A stretch of 64,000 nt of DNA, from assembly GCA_016795385.1 (NCBI GenBank), contig JAEUHI010000017.1:16848-80847 (forward strand), written 5' to 3'. Origin of the DNA: Verrucomicrobiales bacterium (GTDB taxonomy: Bacteria > Verrucomicrobiota > Verrucomicrobiia > Verrucomicrobiales > DEV007). Position 1 is the stretch's first letter. Every line of letters starts with the position of its first letter. Below are positions 35,278 to 44,234 of the stretch, piece by piece. A program made the translations under genes and the position numbers. The notes beneath the pieces were generated by a model, which did no database searches, was not told where the DNA came from, and worked only from the letters and a program-made list of their open reading frames with translations.

Positions 35278-36446
35278 TGAAAATCGCCATTTCCACCAGC
35301 GTCATCCAGCGCGGCAAGTCGGGCGTGGCCCGCTACGTCTTCGAGCTCGTCGCCGCCCTGCTCCGACAGCCCGGCGATCACCGCCTGCTCCTCTACGTGC
35401 TCGAGGAAGACCTGACCCTCTTTGATGGCGTAGCTGACAGGGTTGAGTTGGTGAGCGTGCCGGAGAAGTGGCGTTCGCCCGTGAAGAACGTCTTCTGGCA
35501 CCAGTTCGTGCTGCCGCGCCTGCTCCGCCGCGACGGCGTTGACCTGCTCCACATCCCCAGTTACCGCCGCATGGTCTGGAAGGCGCCTTGTCCGATGGTG
35601 GCGACGATCCACGATCTCGCGCCCTTCCGCCTCGCGGAAAAATACGACAAGCTCCGCATGTTCTACGGCCGCCACATTGCGAGGCGTCTCGCCGCGCGGC
35701 AGGAGGCGATCCTGACCGTCAGCGAATTCACCGCCGGCGACATCGACCATTTCTTCGGCATCCCGCGCGAGCGGATCCACGTCACCGGCAACGGCATCGA
35801 TCACCGCCGTTTCCATCCTGACAAAACCACCTCACCGGAGGAAACCCCGTTTTTCCTCTACGTCTCGCGCCTCGAGCATCCCGCCAAGAACCACGTCCGC
35901 CTCATCGAGGCCTTCGACCGCTTCAAGACCGCGACCGGATCGGACTGGCGGCTCGTCCTCGGCGGCAGCGACTGGCACGGGGCCGAGGTGATCCGCGCCG
36001 CCGCCGCGAAGGCGCGTCATGCCGAAGCGATCGAGTTTCCCGGCTTTGTCTCCGACGAGGCCCTGCCCGATCTCTACCGCCGCGCCGGGGCGTTTGTCTA
36101 TCCCTCGCTCTTCGAGGGCTTCGGCCTGCCGCCGGTCGAGGCGATGGCCTGCGGCTGCCCGGTGATTTCCTCGGATCAAGGTTCGTTGCCGGAAGTCGTG
36201 GGCGACGCGGCGCTGCTGATCGATCCGACCTCGGTCCCCTCGATCGAGGCGGCCCTCACCCACGTCGCGGCTTCTCCGGAGTTGCGGAAAAGCCTCGTCG
36301 AGAGCGGTTTGGAGCGCGCCAGAAGCTTCGATTGGGACGAAACGGCAGTTTTAACTCTCCAGATTTATCGCAAATTTTGCATAAATTCTAAAAAAATCAG
36401 ACTTGAGGAGCCCCTCTATTTAAGGAATGTTAAGGAAATTTTGTAG
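35277..36446 (+). CDS. glycosyltransferase family 4 protein (mannosyltransferase-like)
   Basis: This 389-residue GT-B enzyme starts MKIAISTSVIQRGKSGVARYVFELV and has LLHIPSYRRMVWKAPCPMVATIHDLAPFR, FLYVSRLEHPAKNHVRLIEAF and donor-site PSLFEGFGLPPVEAMACGCPVISSDQGSLPEVVG, a layout common in WbaZ/mannosyltransferase-like enzymes. The last 25 residues (KFCINSKKIRLEEPLYLRNVKEIL) come from a sharply AT-rich stretch (36345-36450) that probably also holds the promoter of the following export gene, so the tail may be recent. The start overlaps the previous stop as TGATG. Confidence 0.88.
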   Translation: MKIAISTSVIQRGKSGVARYVFELVAALLRQPGDHRLLLYVLEEDLTLFDGVADRVELVSVPEKWRSPVKNVFWHQFVLPRLLRRDGVDLLHIPSYRRMVWKAPCPMVATIHDLAPFRLAEKYDKLRMFYGRHIARRLAARQEAILTVSEFTAGDIDHFFGIPRERIHVTGNGIDHRRFHPDKTTSPEETPFFLYVSRLEHPAKNHVRLIEAFDRFKTATGSDWRLVLGGSDWHGAEVIRAAAAKARHAEAIEFPGFVSDEALPDLYRRAGAFVYPSLFEGFGLPPVEAMACGCPVISSDQGSLPEVVGDAALLIDPTSVPSIEAALTHVAASPELRKSLVESGLERARSFDWDETAVLTLQIYRKFCINSKKIRLEEPLYLRNVKEIL

Positions 36447-36459
36447 CCGGGCTCCTTTT

Positions 36460-39447
36460 ATGGCCACTTCCACTGTCGCACACCACCATCACGAGCCCGC
36501 CGCTCCCGTGGCGGCCAGGCTCGATCCCGCGGTGGCGCCTGCGGCGTCGACGGCTACCGGTCTCAAGCTGCCCTTTGATCCTCTGCGTGTCGTCGATGGC
36601 GTCTATCGCTACCGCTGGCACGCCCTCGGGGCCGGGGTGATTTGTGCCGCCGCCCTTGGCGTCTTCGTCTCTCTGAAGCTGACGACGCGGCACGTCGCGA
36701 GCGCCCAGCTCATCAAGCTCGCCCCGCAAAACTCGCTGCGACAGAGTGAAGGCGGCGATCCCTACACGCCCCATGAGGTCACCCTGCCGAACATGATCGC
36801 GATCATGTGGAGCGGCCCGGTCATCGAGGGAGCCGCGCGCCGGCTCGAGGGGCGCATGGACGCGAGGGCCCTCCGCGCCGGACTCATCGTGCAGCCCGAG
36901 CGGAATACCGACATCATCCACGTGTCGATGAATTCCGACCTGGATCGCGAGACCGCCCACGCCGCGCTCAGTGCCTACCTCGAGGAGTCCCTTCATTTCA
37001 CCCGCACTCTCCAGCAGTTCGACGCCGCCTCGATGGCGACCCTCCTGACCGAGCGCATCGCCAAAGCGGAGGCGGAGATCGCGGATTTCGACAAACAGCT
37101 GCTCGACTACGCGACCCGCGAGGGTGTCGTCGATCCTGACAAACAGACCGACGCCCTTCTCGGCGAGATCGCGAACCACAACCTCCGCTACCAGACCATC
37201 CGCCTCGACCACGAAACCCTCGATCTGCGGATCGCGGAGATCGAGTCGGAGCTGGCGAAAGTCAGTCCCGCCGCCGCGAAGCTGCAGCAGGCACGCGACG
37301 AGCTCGCGGCGATGCGGCTGCGCTACACCGACGAACATCCCGCGATGCGGAACACTCTTGCGGCGGTCGAAGCGCTCGAGGCCGAGGTCAAGCGTGAATC
37401 GGGCGAATCCCGCCCTAGCGGCCCCCCTCGCCCGGGTGAGAGCGCCATCTCCGGCAGCCTCTATCTCGATCTTGTGAAACTTCGCGGGGAGAAAAGCGCG
37501 CTCGCGGAGCAGCTCACCAAACTCGATCAAATCCGCGAACAACTCGAAGCCCAGGTCGGCACCCTGCCGCGCAAGTCGCTCGAACTCGCGAACATCCGTG
37601 CCCAGAAGCAGGCCGCCGAGACCTCGCGCGATCTCCTCGCCGCCCGCCTCCGCGAAGCCCGGCTCGTCGAGGAGCGCGCCGACGGCGCCTTCCGCATCCT
37701 CTCGATGCAAAAACCCGACGAGGTCGCGGTCTCGACTCCGAAACAAAAAGTCGTCATCGCCTCTGCCGGCGGCTTTTTCGGCGGTGCGGGCCTCGTCGCC
37801 TTCCTCGCGGCGATCTTCGTGCTGTTCGACCGCCGCATCGGCAGCGCCGGTGATCTGAAGCGATTCAGCGACCTCCCCATCCTCGGCCAGATCGATGCCG
37901 CCACGCTCTCGGACACGGGCCGCCGCGAGGAATGGGCTTTCACCACCTGGACCCGCCTCGTCCCGAAACTCCGGCGCCGGGATCGCGAGAGCGGTGTGGT
38001 CTGTGGTCTGCTCGCGGCCGGACACGGCTCGCTCGCTCCACTTCTCGCCGCGGCCGCCGCCCGTCGCGGTGCCTCCGTTCTGCTTTTGTCAGGGGGACGC
38101 GAGGAGGCGGATCAAAACGACGCGATCGAACTCGACGAATCGCTTGGGAAGGGCAAGGCCATCCTCGATCGGCTCCGCCAGCGCCCCGAGTCCCTTCTGC
38201 AGATCCACCTTCCCGGCAAATGGCTCGCCGATCCCGGCTTGAGGGCCACCCTTCTCGGAGCCATCGCGAACTGGGAAAATGATCCGCGTCTCGTCGTGCT
38301 CGTCGAGCTGCCCGACCCGGCCCTGCCCGCCACCCTGCTCTTTGCCGAGGCCCTTCCCAATCTGATCTGGCTCGCCAAAGGCCACGAGGAAGGCGCGCCC
38401 CTCTCCGAGACCGTGCGTCTCTACCGCGCCGCGGGTTGTGCCCTCTCCGGGGCCGTCCTCGAAGCCGCTCCCGGTTATCGGCTCAAGCCGCTGAGACATC
38501 TCGAGCCGCTCCTCGGTGTGGCGAAGGCGATCGTCGCCGCCGCCCTCTATTTTTCCCTCCAAAGCCATGCGGTTGCCGCCGGACCTCTCCTCCTCGGTCC
38601 CGGCGACAAGGTGAACATCCGCTTCGCCGGCGCTCCCGAACTTTCGCGCGAGGGTGTCACGGTCGCACCCGATGGCACCCTCACCTACCTGCACCTCCAG
38701 TCCCTGCCCGTCGCCGGGCTCGGGCTCGACGGACTCCGGGCCACGCTCAACCAGGAATTGGCGCGCTACTATCAGGATCCCCGCATCTCCGTGACGCCGA
38801 ATCTCTTCAACACGCAGCGGGTCTACGTGCTCGGCAAGATCGTGCGCAAGGGCGTCGTGCCGCTCGACCGTCCCATGCGCATCCTCGACGTCGTGGCCGC
38901 GGCGGGCGGGCTCGAGACCGGGCTCTTCCAGCAGAATACCGTCGAGCTCGCCGACCTGCGGCGCAGCTTCCTCGCACGCGGCGGCGAACGGGTCCCGCTC
39001 GATTTCGAAGCGCTCTTTCTGAAGGGCGACACGCGCCACAACGCCTACGTCATGCCCGGCGACTACCTCTATTTCCCTTCGGCGAATTCAAACGAGATCC
39101 ACGTCTTCGGCAATGTGAAGAGCCAGGGTTCCCAGGGCCTCCTCGCCCACACCAGCGTCCACAGCGCCATCGCCCAGGCCGGCGGCTTCAGCGAGAGGGC
39201 CTACAAACGCAGGATCCTCGTCGTGCGTGGATCGCTGGAGCATCCCGAGACCTTTGTCGTCGACATGGAGGCCCTCCTTTCCGCCCGCGACTACGCCTTC
39301 GCCCTGGAGCCGAAAGACATCGTCTACGTCGCCGACCATCCGTGGTCGCGTGCCGAAGAGCTGATCGAGATCGCGTTGAACACCTTCAGCCAAGGTGCCG
39401 TCTCGGCCTGGGCCGGAGCCAACATCGGATCGTTCAGCGGGGATTGA
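36460..39447 (+). CDS. Wzz/pseudokinase/Wza-like fusion for polysaccharide export
   Basis: This 995-residue protein appears to join an inner-membrane copolymerase to an export-channel module. Residues 50-78 are TM1 (HALGAGVICAAALGVFVSL), 80-430 a periplasmic Wzz/GumC-like region with long coiled coils, and 431-457 TM2. Residues 480-680 resemble a BY-kinase but lack Walker A (LLAAGHGSLAP) and the LLIDAD motif (LLLSGG). Residues 687-708 are a third hydrophobic helix, then LLLGPGDKVNIRFAGAPELS starts a Poly_export domain with two SLBB-like repeats (VYVLGKIVRKGVVPL, IHVFGNVKSQGSQGLL). The ATG at 36460 begins MATSTVAHHHHEP; one 11 codons upstream is possible. Confidence 0.85.
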   Translation: MATSTVAHHHHEPAAPVAARLDPAVAPAASTATGLKLPFDPLRVVDGVYRYRWHALGAGVICAAALGVFVSLKLTTRHVASAQLIKLAPQNSLRQSEGGDPYTPHEVTLPNMIAIMWSGPVIEGAARRLEGRMDARALRAGLIVQPERNTDIIHVSMNSDLDRETAHAALSAYLEESLHFTRTLQQFDAASMATLLTERIAKAEAEIADFDKQLLDYATREGVVDPDKQTDALLGEIANHNLRYQTIRLDHETLDLRIAEIESELAKVSPAAAKLQQARDELAAMRLRYTDEHPAMRNTLAAVEALEAEVKRESGESRPSGPPRPGESAISGSLYLDLVKLRGEKSALAEQLTKLDQIREQLEAQVGTLPRKSLELANIRAQKQAAETSRDLLAARLREARLVEERADGAFRILSMQKPDEVAVSTPKQKVVIASAGGFFGGAGLVAFLAAIFVLFDRRIGSAGDLKRFSDLPILGQIDAATLSDTGRREEWAFTTWTRLVPKLRRRDRESGVVCGLLAAGHGSLAPLLAAAAARRGASVLLLSGGREEADQNDAIELDESLGKGKAILDRLRQRPESLLQIHLPGKWLADPGLRATLLGAIANWENDPRLVVLVELPDPALPATLLFAEALPNLIWLAKGHEEGAPLSETVRLYRAAGCALSGAVLEAAPGYRLKPLRHLEPLLGVAKAIVAAALYFSLQSHAVAAGPLLLGPGDKVNIRFAGAPELSREGVTVAPDGTLTYLHLQSLPVAGLGLDGLRATLNQELARYYQDPRISVTPNLFNTQRVYVLGKIVRKGVVPLDRPMRILDVVAAAGGLETGLFQQNTVELADLRRSFLARGGERVPLDFEALFLKGDTRHNAYVMPGDYLYFPSANSNEIHVFGNVKSQGSQGLLAHTSVHSAIAQAGGFSERAYKRRILVVRGSLEHPETFVVDMEALLSARDYAFALEPKDIVYVADHPWSRAEELIEIALNTFSQGAVSAWAGANIGSFSGD

Positions 39448-39481
39448 GCACCTCCCCCATCACCCTGACAATACCACCTTC

Positions 39482-40153
39482 ATGAGTCCGTCCGACAGCA
39501 CACCTCCGGTCCGTCAACTCCGCGTCGGGGTCATCGAAGACGATCCCACGCTGCGGCTTTTCCTATCGAAGCTGATCGAGGGGAGAGGAGAGCAATTCAC
39601 CCTTATCGGAGCCTGGGGCTCGGCCGAGGAGGCGGTGCAGCCCGTCCTCGAGGAAAAGCCCGATGTGGTCGTCGTCGATCTCGAGCTGCCCGGGGCCTCG
39701 GGGGTCGAGTGGATCCGCGAGATCTCGCCCCACCTCCTCAACACCGCCTTCGTCGTCTTCACCGTCCACGACGAGCCCGACCGCGTCTTCGCCGCCCTCC
39801 GCGCGGGAGCGAGCGGATACCTCCTGAAGGGCGCGAGCCCCGCCGAGGTCGTCGATGGCATCGCCCAAGCCGCCGCCGGCGGGGCACCGCTCAGCCCTGA
39901 CATCGCCCGGCTCCTCATCCATTCCTTCAAAGAACCCGTCCACCCCGAGCGAAAGGAAATCCCCGGCCTCACCCCGCGGGAATCACAGATCCTCGAGCTG
40001 CTCGCACAGGGAATGGTGCCGAAAGAGGTGGGTCATCAACTCCATCTCAGCTACGAGACCGTGCGCGACTACCTCAAATCCGTTTACAGCAAGCTGCACG
40101 TCCGTTCGCGCACCGAGGCGGTCATCAAGTATCTCCAGTTCAACGGGGAATAA
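39482..40153 (+). CDS. NarL/LuxR-family response regulator
   Basis: This 223-residue regulator has an intact receiver (VGVIEDDPTLRLFL, phospho-acceptor VVVVDLELPGASGVEW, conserved Lys in GYLLKGASP) and a C-terminal LuxR helix-turn-helix (LTPRESQILELLAQGMVPKEVGHQLHLSYETVRDYLKSVYSKL). It lies 34 bp after the Wzz/Wza fusion and 55 bp before the Wza lipoprotein gene, so it probably regulates this export operon. No kinase is adjacent; the hybrid kinases at 23 kb and 60 kb or the kinase at 45 kb are candidates. Confidence 0.9.
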   Translation: MSPSDSTPPVRQLRVGVIEDDPTLRLFLSKLIEGRGEQFTLIGAWGSAEEAVQPVLEEKPDVVVVDLELPGASGVEWIREISPHLLNTAFVVFTVHDEPDRVFAALRAGASGYLLKGASPAEVVDGIAQAAAGGAPLSPDIARLLIHSFKEPVHPERKEIPGLTPRESQILELLAQGMVPKEVGHQLHLSYETVRDYLKSVYSKLHVRSRTEAVIKYLQFNGE

Positions 40154-40208
40154 TGCGGCACCTCCGCAGGTCCGGATCCACGGCGGGTCGCGGGACATCG
40201 ATCCACCC

Positions 40209-41375
40209 ATGACGTTCCCGGCCGACAGCACCCTGACAAACGCACGAAGCCGGGATCGCGGCGTGCGTGGAATCGGCCTCCCGCTCGCCCTGCTCCTCGG
40301 CCTTTTCCAGAGCGCCTGCCTCCAGTCCACGGGACCCAAATTCAATCCCGGCCCCGGTGCAGCCCTCGGCGAGGCGAAGGACGGTAGCGAGTCCGGCGAA
40401 CTGGTCTCTCCGGAGTTCGTCCCCGCCGGAGCCCGTCAATCTCCCCCGGCCGATCTCCTCCAGCCGCCGCCCGGCGACTACCGCCTCGGTCCCGGCGACA
40501 AGCTCGATCTCGAGATCCTCGACGAACCCGACACCCGCGCCGAGACCTTCGTCACGCCCGATGGCATGGTCTATTTCGACCTCATCGACGCCGTCGAAGC
40601 CCGCGGCAAGACGGCCCCCGAATTGAAAGCCGCCCTCGAGGAAAAGCTCGCCCGTTTCTATCGCGACCCACGGGTCAGCGTCACCCTCGTCGAGGCCGAG
40701 AGCCAGCGTTTCAATCTCCTCGGCCGCGTCAACGCCCCGGGGAGCTATCCCTTGAAAAAGCCGACTCGTCTTCTCGAGGCCATTGCGATGGGTGGCGGTC
40801 TTTTCGCCTCACGATTCGCCGGCTCGACCGAGGAGCTCGCCGACCTCGACCACAGCTTCGTCATCCGCGAAGGCCGCGCCCTGCCGGTCGATTTCGCGGC
40901 CCTGATCCGCGATGGCGATCTCTCGCAAAACATCTACCTCCGCGACGGCGATTTCGTCTACCTGCCTTCCTCGCTGACGAACGAGGTCTACGTGCTGGGT
41001 GCCGTCTCCGCGCCGCGTCCGGTCGGTTTCATGGGAGAGATGACCTTGACCGCCGCCCTCGGCCACAGCCTCGGCCTGCAGCGCACCGCCCGGCTCGACC
41101 GCGTCTCCATCGTGCGTGGATCCTTCACCGATCCGCACATCGCCATCGTCGACGCGGCGGCCATCCTCAAAGGGGCCGCGCCGAATGTACGGCTCCAGCC
41201 CGGCGACATCGTCTACATCCCCGGCGAGGGCGGCATCTCGCCGAAGCAGCTCGCCCGCGAGGCCGTCGATACCTTTGTGAAGGTCGTCGCCGCCAATGAG
41301 GGCAGCAGCCTCGGCGCGGGAGGCGGAGGCGATCCCGTCAACGTCAATGTTCCCATCGGAGTCACCACACCATGA
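40209..41375 (+). CDS. Wza-type polysaccharide export lipoprotein
   Basis: This is a 388-residue precursor. The signal sequence ends in a lipobox (LFQSAC, Cys near residue 37), after an unusually long arginine-rich N-terminus. Poly_export begins at YRLGPGDKLDLEILDEPD (about 95-170), followed by SLBB-like repeats (FNLLGRVNAPGSYPL, VYVLGAVSAPRPVGFM) and a glycine-rich tail. It should form the outer-membrane end of the exopolysaccharide channel, alongside the second Wza-like module fused to the copolymerase at 36460. Its stop overlaps the next glycosyltransferase start by ATGA. Confidence 0.9.
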   Translation: MTFPADSTLTNARSRDRGVRGIGLPLALLLGLFQSACLQSTGPKFNPGPGAALGEAKDGSESGELVSPEFVPAGARQSPPADLLQPPPGDYRLGPGDKLDLEILDEPDTRAETFVTPDGMVYFDLIDAVEARGKTAPELKAALEEKLARFYRDPRVSVTLVEAESQRFNLLGRVNAPGSYPLKKPTRLLEAIAMGGGLFASRFAGSTEELADLDHSFVIREGRALPVDFAALIRDGDLSQNIYLRDGDFVYLPSSLTNEVYVLGAVSAPRPVGFMGEMTLTAALGHSLGLQRTARLDRVSIVRGSFTDPHIAIVDAAAILKGAAPNVRLQPGDIVYIPGEGGISPKQLAREAVDTFVKVVAANEGSSLGAGGGGDPVNVNVPIGVTTP

Positions 41376-42709
41376 GCCCTCCCTCTTCCCGCCGGATCCG
41401 CCCCCTCCTCATCGTCGAGGCGGCCAATCCGAAGTTGACCAGCGCCGCGCTCGTCGGTTGGTCGTGCGCCACCGCCATCGCAAAGGAGACCGATGCCCAT
41501 CTCGTCACCCATTGGCGGAACCGCGACGACTTTCTCGCCGCCGGACTCGTCGAAGACCGCGACTTCACCGCCATCGACACGCGTCGAACCCAACACCTCG
41601 CCTGGAGAATCACAAAATCACTGAGCCCGCGCGGCACCTTCAGTTGGAGTCTTTACTCCGCCTTTTCCAATCTCGTCTATCCCGTCTTCGAACGCGCCCT
41701 TTGGGGCCGTTTCGAAAGCCGCCTCCGCGCGGGCGAGTTCGATCTCGTCCATCGCATCCTGCCACTCTCCCCCACCACGACAAGCCCGCTCGCGGCCAGA
41801 CTGAAAAAGATCGGCGTGCCTTTCGTGCTGGGTCCGCTCAATGGCGGCGTGCCCTGGCCCGCGGGCTTTGATCACTTGCGCCGCGAGGAAAAAGATCGCG
41901 GAGGCCTCCTGCGTCCTCTCTATCAACTCCTCCCCGGCATCCATGCCACGCGCCGGAATGCCGCCGCCATCCTCGCCGGATCCCGCTCGACGTCCCGCGA
42001 GATCCCCACCGACCTGCTCGACCGCGTCTTTCCCATGCCGGAAAACGCGATCGATCCCTCGCGCTTCCCCCTCGATCCCCGGCCCCCAAGAAAGCCCGGA
42101 CCGCTCCGAGTCGCGTTCGTGGGACGACTCGTCGCGCTCAAGGGCGTCGACATGCTCATCGAGGCGGCCCTGCCCTTCATCAAAGCCGGCACGCTCTCGC
42201 TCGACCTCATCGGCGATGGCCCCGCGCGGCCCGCGCTCGAGGAGCGCATCCGTGCCGCGGGACTCGATCCCGCTCCGCTCCTTCCCGGATGGGTCGATCA
42301 CGCCGTCCTGCCCGATCGCCTCCGCGAGGCCGATCTCTTCGTCTTTCCCAGCGTCCGGGAATTCGGAGGCGGTGCCGTGCTGGAAGCCATGGCGCTCGGC
42401 GTGCCACCCGTCGTCCTCCATCATGGTGGTCCTCCCGAACTCGTCCCGCCCGGCACCGGCATCATCCTGCCGATGGAGGACCGCGCGGGCATCGTGCGTC
42501 GCCTCGACGATCTCTTCCGCACCTACGTCGCCGATCCCTCCCCCCTCGCCGCCATGGGCGTGGCCGCCCAAGATCACATCCGCACCTATCTCACCTGGGA
42601 AGCCAAGGCACGACAAATCGTCGCGATCTATCGCTGGATCCTCGAGCCCGGCTCACCTCGTCCCGATTGGGGCGATCCCCTCGGCTGGCCCGCAGGCGTC
42701 TGGCCTTGA
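41372..42709 (+). CDS. glycosyltransferase family 4 protein
   Basis: This 445-residue GT-B enzyme starts SRRIRPLLIVEAANPKLTSAALVGWSCA, unusual in lacking the common GG acceptor loop. It has PFVLGPLNGGVPWPAGF, then LRVAFVGRLVALKGVDMLIEAAL and donor-site PSVREFGGGAVLEAMALGVPPVVLHHGGPPEL. It is translationally coupled to the Wza lipoprotein gene and is the last gene of its operon, converging with the Wzy-like gene 35 bp away. Confidence 0.88.
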   Translation: MSPPSSRRIRPLLIVEAANPKLTSAALVGWSCATAIAKETDAHLVTHWRNRDDFLAAGLVEDRDFTAIDTRRTQHLAWRITKSLSPRGTFSWSLYSAFSNLVYPVFERALWGRFESRLRAGEFDLVHRILPLSPTTTSPLAARLKKIGVPFVLGPLNGGVPWPAGFDHLRREEKDRGGLLRPLYQLLPGIHATRRNAAAILAGSRSTSREIPTDLLDRVFPMPENAIDPSRFPLDPRPPRKPGPLRVAFVGRLVALKGVDMLIEAALPFIKAGTLSLDLIGDGPARPALEERIRAAGLDPAPLLPGWVDHAVLPDRLREADLFVFPSVREFGGGAVLEAMALGVPPVVLHHGGPPELVPPGTGIILPMEDRAGIVRRLDDLFRTYVADPSPLAAMGVAAQDHIRTYLTWEAKARQIVAIYRWILEPGSPRPDWGDPLGWPAGVWP

Positions 42710-42744
42710 GATGCCGCCGCTCCCTGACGGTCCGCGAGAGCACT

Positions 42745-44136
42745 TCAAGAAAGGCCCCGTCGCAAAGGCGTTTTCATCCGCGCCAGTCCCGCGCCGAGTC
42801 CGGCGAGGAGGAGCCATTGCGAAAGATTTTTTGGCTGTGTCAGGATTCGTTCCACCGTGCCGTGCAGGTAACAGATCGACAAGGCCACGAGCAGTCCCAG
42901 GGCGAAGGCACCCGCCCAAGTCCGGCGCTGCCGCCACGAGGCGCGCATCACCGCCAGCAGCGTGGCGAGAAGAAAAAGGCAGAAGCCCGCGAAGCCGAGC
43001 CAACCCGTCTCCGCCAGCCAGAGCCAGTAGAGACTCTCCGTCAACGGATTCGCCCAGTAGTTCTCATCATAGATCGTGAACCCGCGCTCGCGGTCCCAAT
43101 CCTCGAGGATCTCGCTGTAGCGGTCGCCGCGGGGGCGGCTGTTGAGGATGCCGAAATGATTCCACCCCACGCCGAGCAGCGGGTGGTCGGCCAGCATCGC
43201 CGCGCTCTGCTTGTTCAGGATATCGCGCAGGTCTTCCTCCACCACCTCCGCACTGCTTTTCACCTCATTCAGCCGTGCCTTGAAGGAATCAAGCCCCACC
43301 GCCGCGACGACCACCGCGCCGATCATCGCCACCACTCCCATCGCAAAAACCCGTCGTCCCGGCCGGCGCAACAGGGCGAGCAGCAACAAGGCCGCGGCTC
43401 CCACCGCGAAAGCCGCCAGAGCCGCGCGCGAGACCGAGGCAAGGATCGCCAACCCGGCCCCACCGACGCCGGCGAGACACAGCGCCAGAAACCGGCCGCG
43501 CGTCTCCGGATGCAGCACCACCGCGAACACCGGCAACGCCCCGAGATAACACCACATCGCCATCGGGTTCTGATGCTCGAACCATCCCTTCACCTGGAAG
43601 GCACCATCGAGCATTCGCAGCTTCATCGCGAGGAGTCCGTGGTGCGCCAGCGCCGCCGCCATTCCAACCAAGGCCCAGCGCAGATCATCTTCATCACGCA
43701 GGTAGAGCGCCGCCGCCGCGTAGAGCAGGCCGCCTTTGAAAAAGCGCACCGCCGCCATCATCGCGTAAGAGGGCTCGAGGCTGCCGAGCGCCGAGAGCAT
43801 CGCGATCGTGCACCACAGCCAATAAAGCCCCAGCCCCGGCACGCGGCGTTTTTCCAAGGGCCTCGTCGCGGCGCGTCGAGCCTCGAGGATCACCGCCACG
43901 ATCAAGGCCAGTGAGAGCACCTCCAGCAGCGACACTTCGAATCCCTTCGCATGACCGCGGTAGGTCTCGATGCTGCCGATCATGAAGGTAAAATTCCCCG
44001 GACGCAGCGCCGTCATCGCCAGCATCGCCGCGAAGGTCGCGCGCTGACGCACGCGCGCACCCGCGAGCCACATCCCCAAGAGAGGAGCGAGGCCCGCGTA
44101 GAGGCAAAGGGCCACCGCGATTTTGACGAAATCCAT
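42745..44136 (-). CDS. Wzy/O-antigen-ligase-like polymerase
   Basis: This is a 463-residue membrane protein with roughly 11-12 helices and one long periplasmic loop (about 280-370) containing the family hallmark HPLLGVGWNHFGI plus ENYWANPLTESLYWLWLAETG. Wzy_C proteins polymerise lipid-linked repeat units or ligate them to lipid A. It is the only polymerase candidate in the locus, lies on the opposite strand, and is divergent from the GT2 gene at 44235. The ATG at 44136 gives MDFVKIAVALCLYAGLAPLLG as first helix. Confidence 0.85.
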   Translation of the reverse strand: MDFVKIAVALCLYAGLAPLLGMWLAGARVRQRATFAAMLAMTALRPGNFTFMIGSIETYRGHAKGFEVSLLEVLSLALIVAVILEARRAATRPLEKRRVPGLGLYWLWCTIAMLSALGSLEPSYAMMAAVRFFKGGLLYAAAALYLRDEDDLRWALVGMAAALAHHGLLAMKLRMLDGAFQVKGWFEHQNPMAMWCYLGALPVFAVVLHPETRGRFLALCLAGVGGAGLAILASVSRAALAAFAVGAAALLLLALLRRPGRRVFAMGVVAMIGAVVVAAVGLDSFKARLNEVKSSAEVVEEDLRDILNKQSAAMLADHPLLGVGWNHFGILNSRPRGDRYSEILEDWDRERGFTIYDENYWANPLTESLYWLWLAETGWLGFAGFCLFLLATLLAVMRASWRQRRTWAGAFALGLLVALSICYLHGTVERILTQPKNLSQWLLLAGLGAGLARMKTPLRRGLS

Positions 44137-44179
44137 GATCGATCCTCCGCACCATCGGTCCTTCGCCGCCCCTCTTCCT

Positions 44180-44195
44180 CCCCCACATCTGGGGG
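44180..44195. promoter_or_regulatory. C/G-run inverted repeat between divergent Wzy and GT2 genes
   Basis: CCCCC-ACATCT-GGGGG is a perfect 5-bp inverted repeat 39 nt before the GT2 ATG (44235) and 43 nt from the Wzy ATG on the other strand. Its symmetric placement would allow control of both genes, as for the element between the H-NOX and glycosyltransferase operons. Confidence 0.5.
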
Positions 44196-44234
44196 TCTTG
44201 GTTGGATGGAAGAACGGGACGATCCTCTTGCGTC

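Noticed and set aside
42710..42744. Possible terminator between convergent GT4 and Wzy genes
   Set aside because: The 35-bp gap shows no convincing inverted repeat or T-run.
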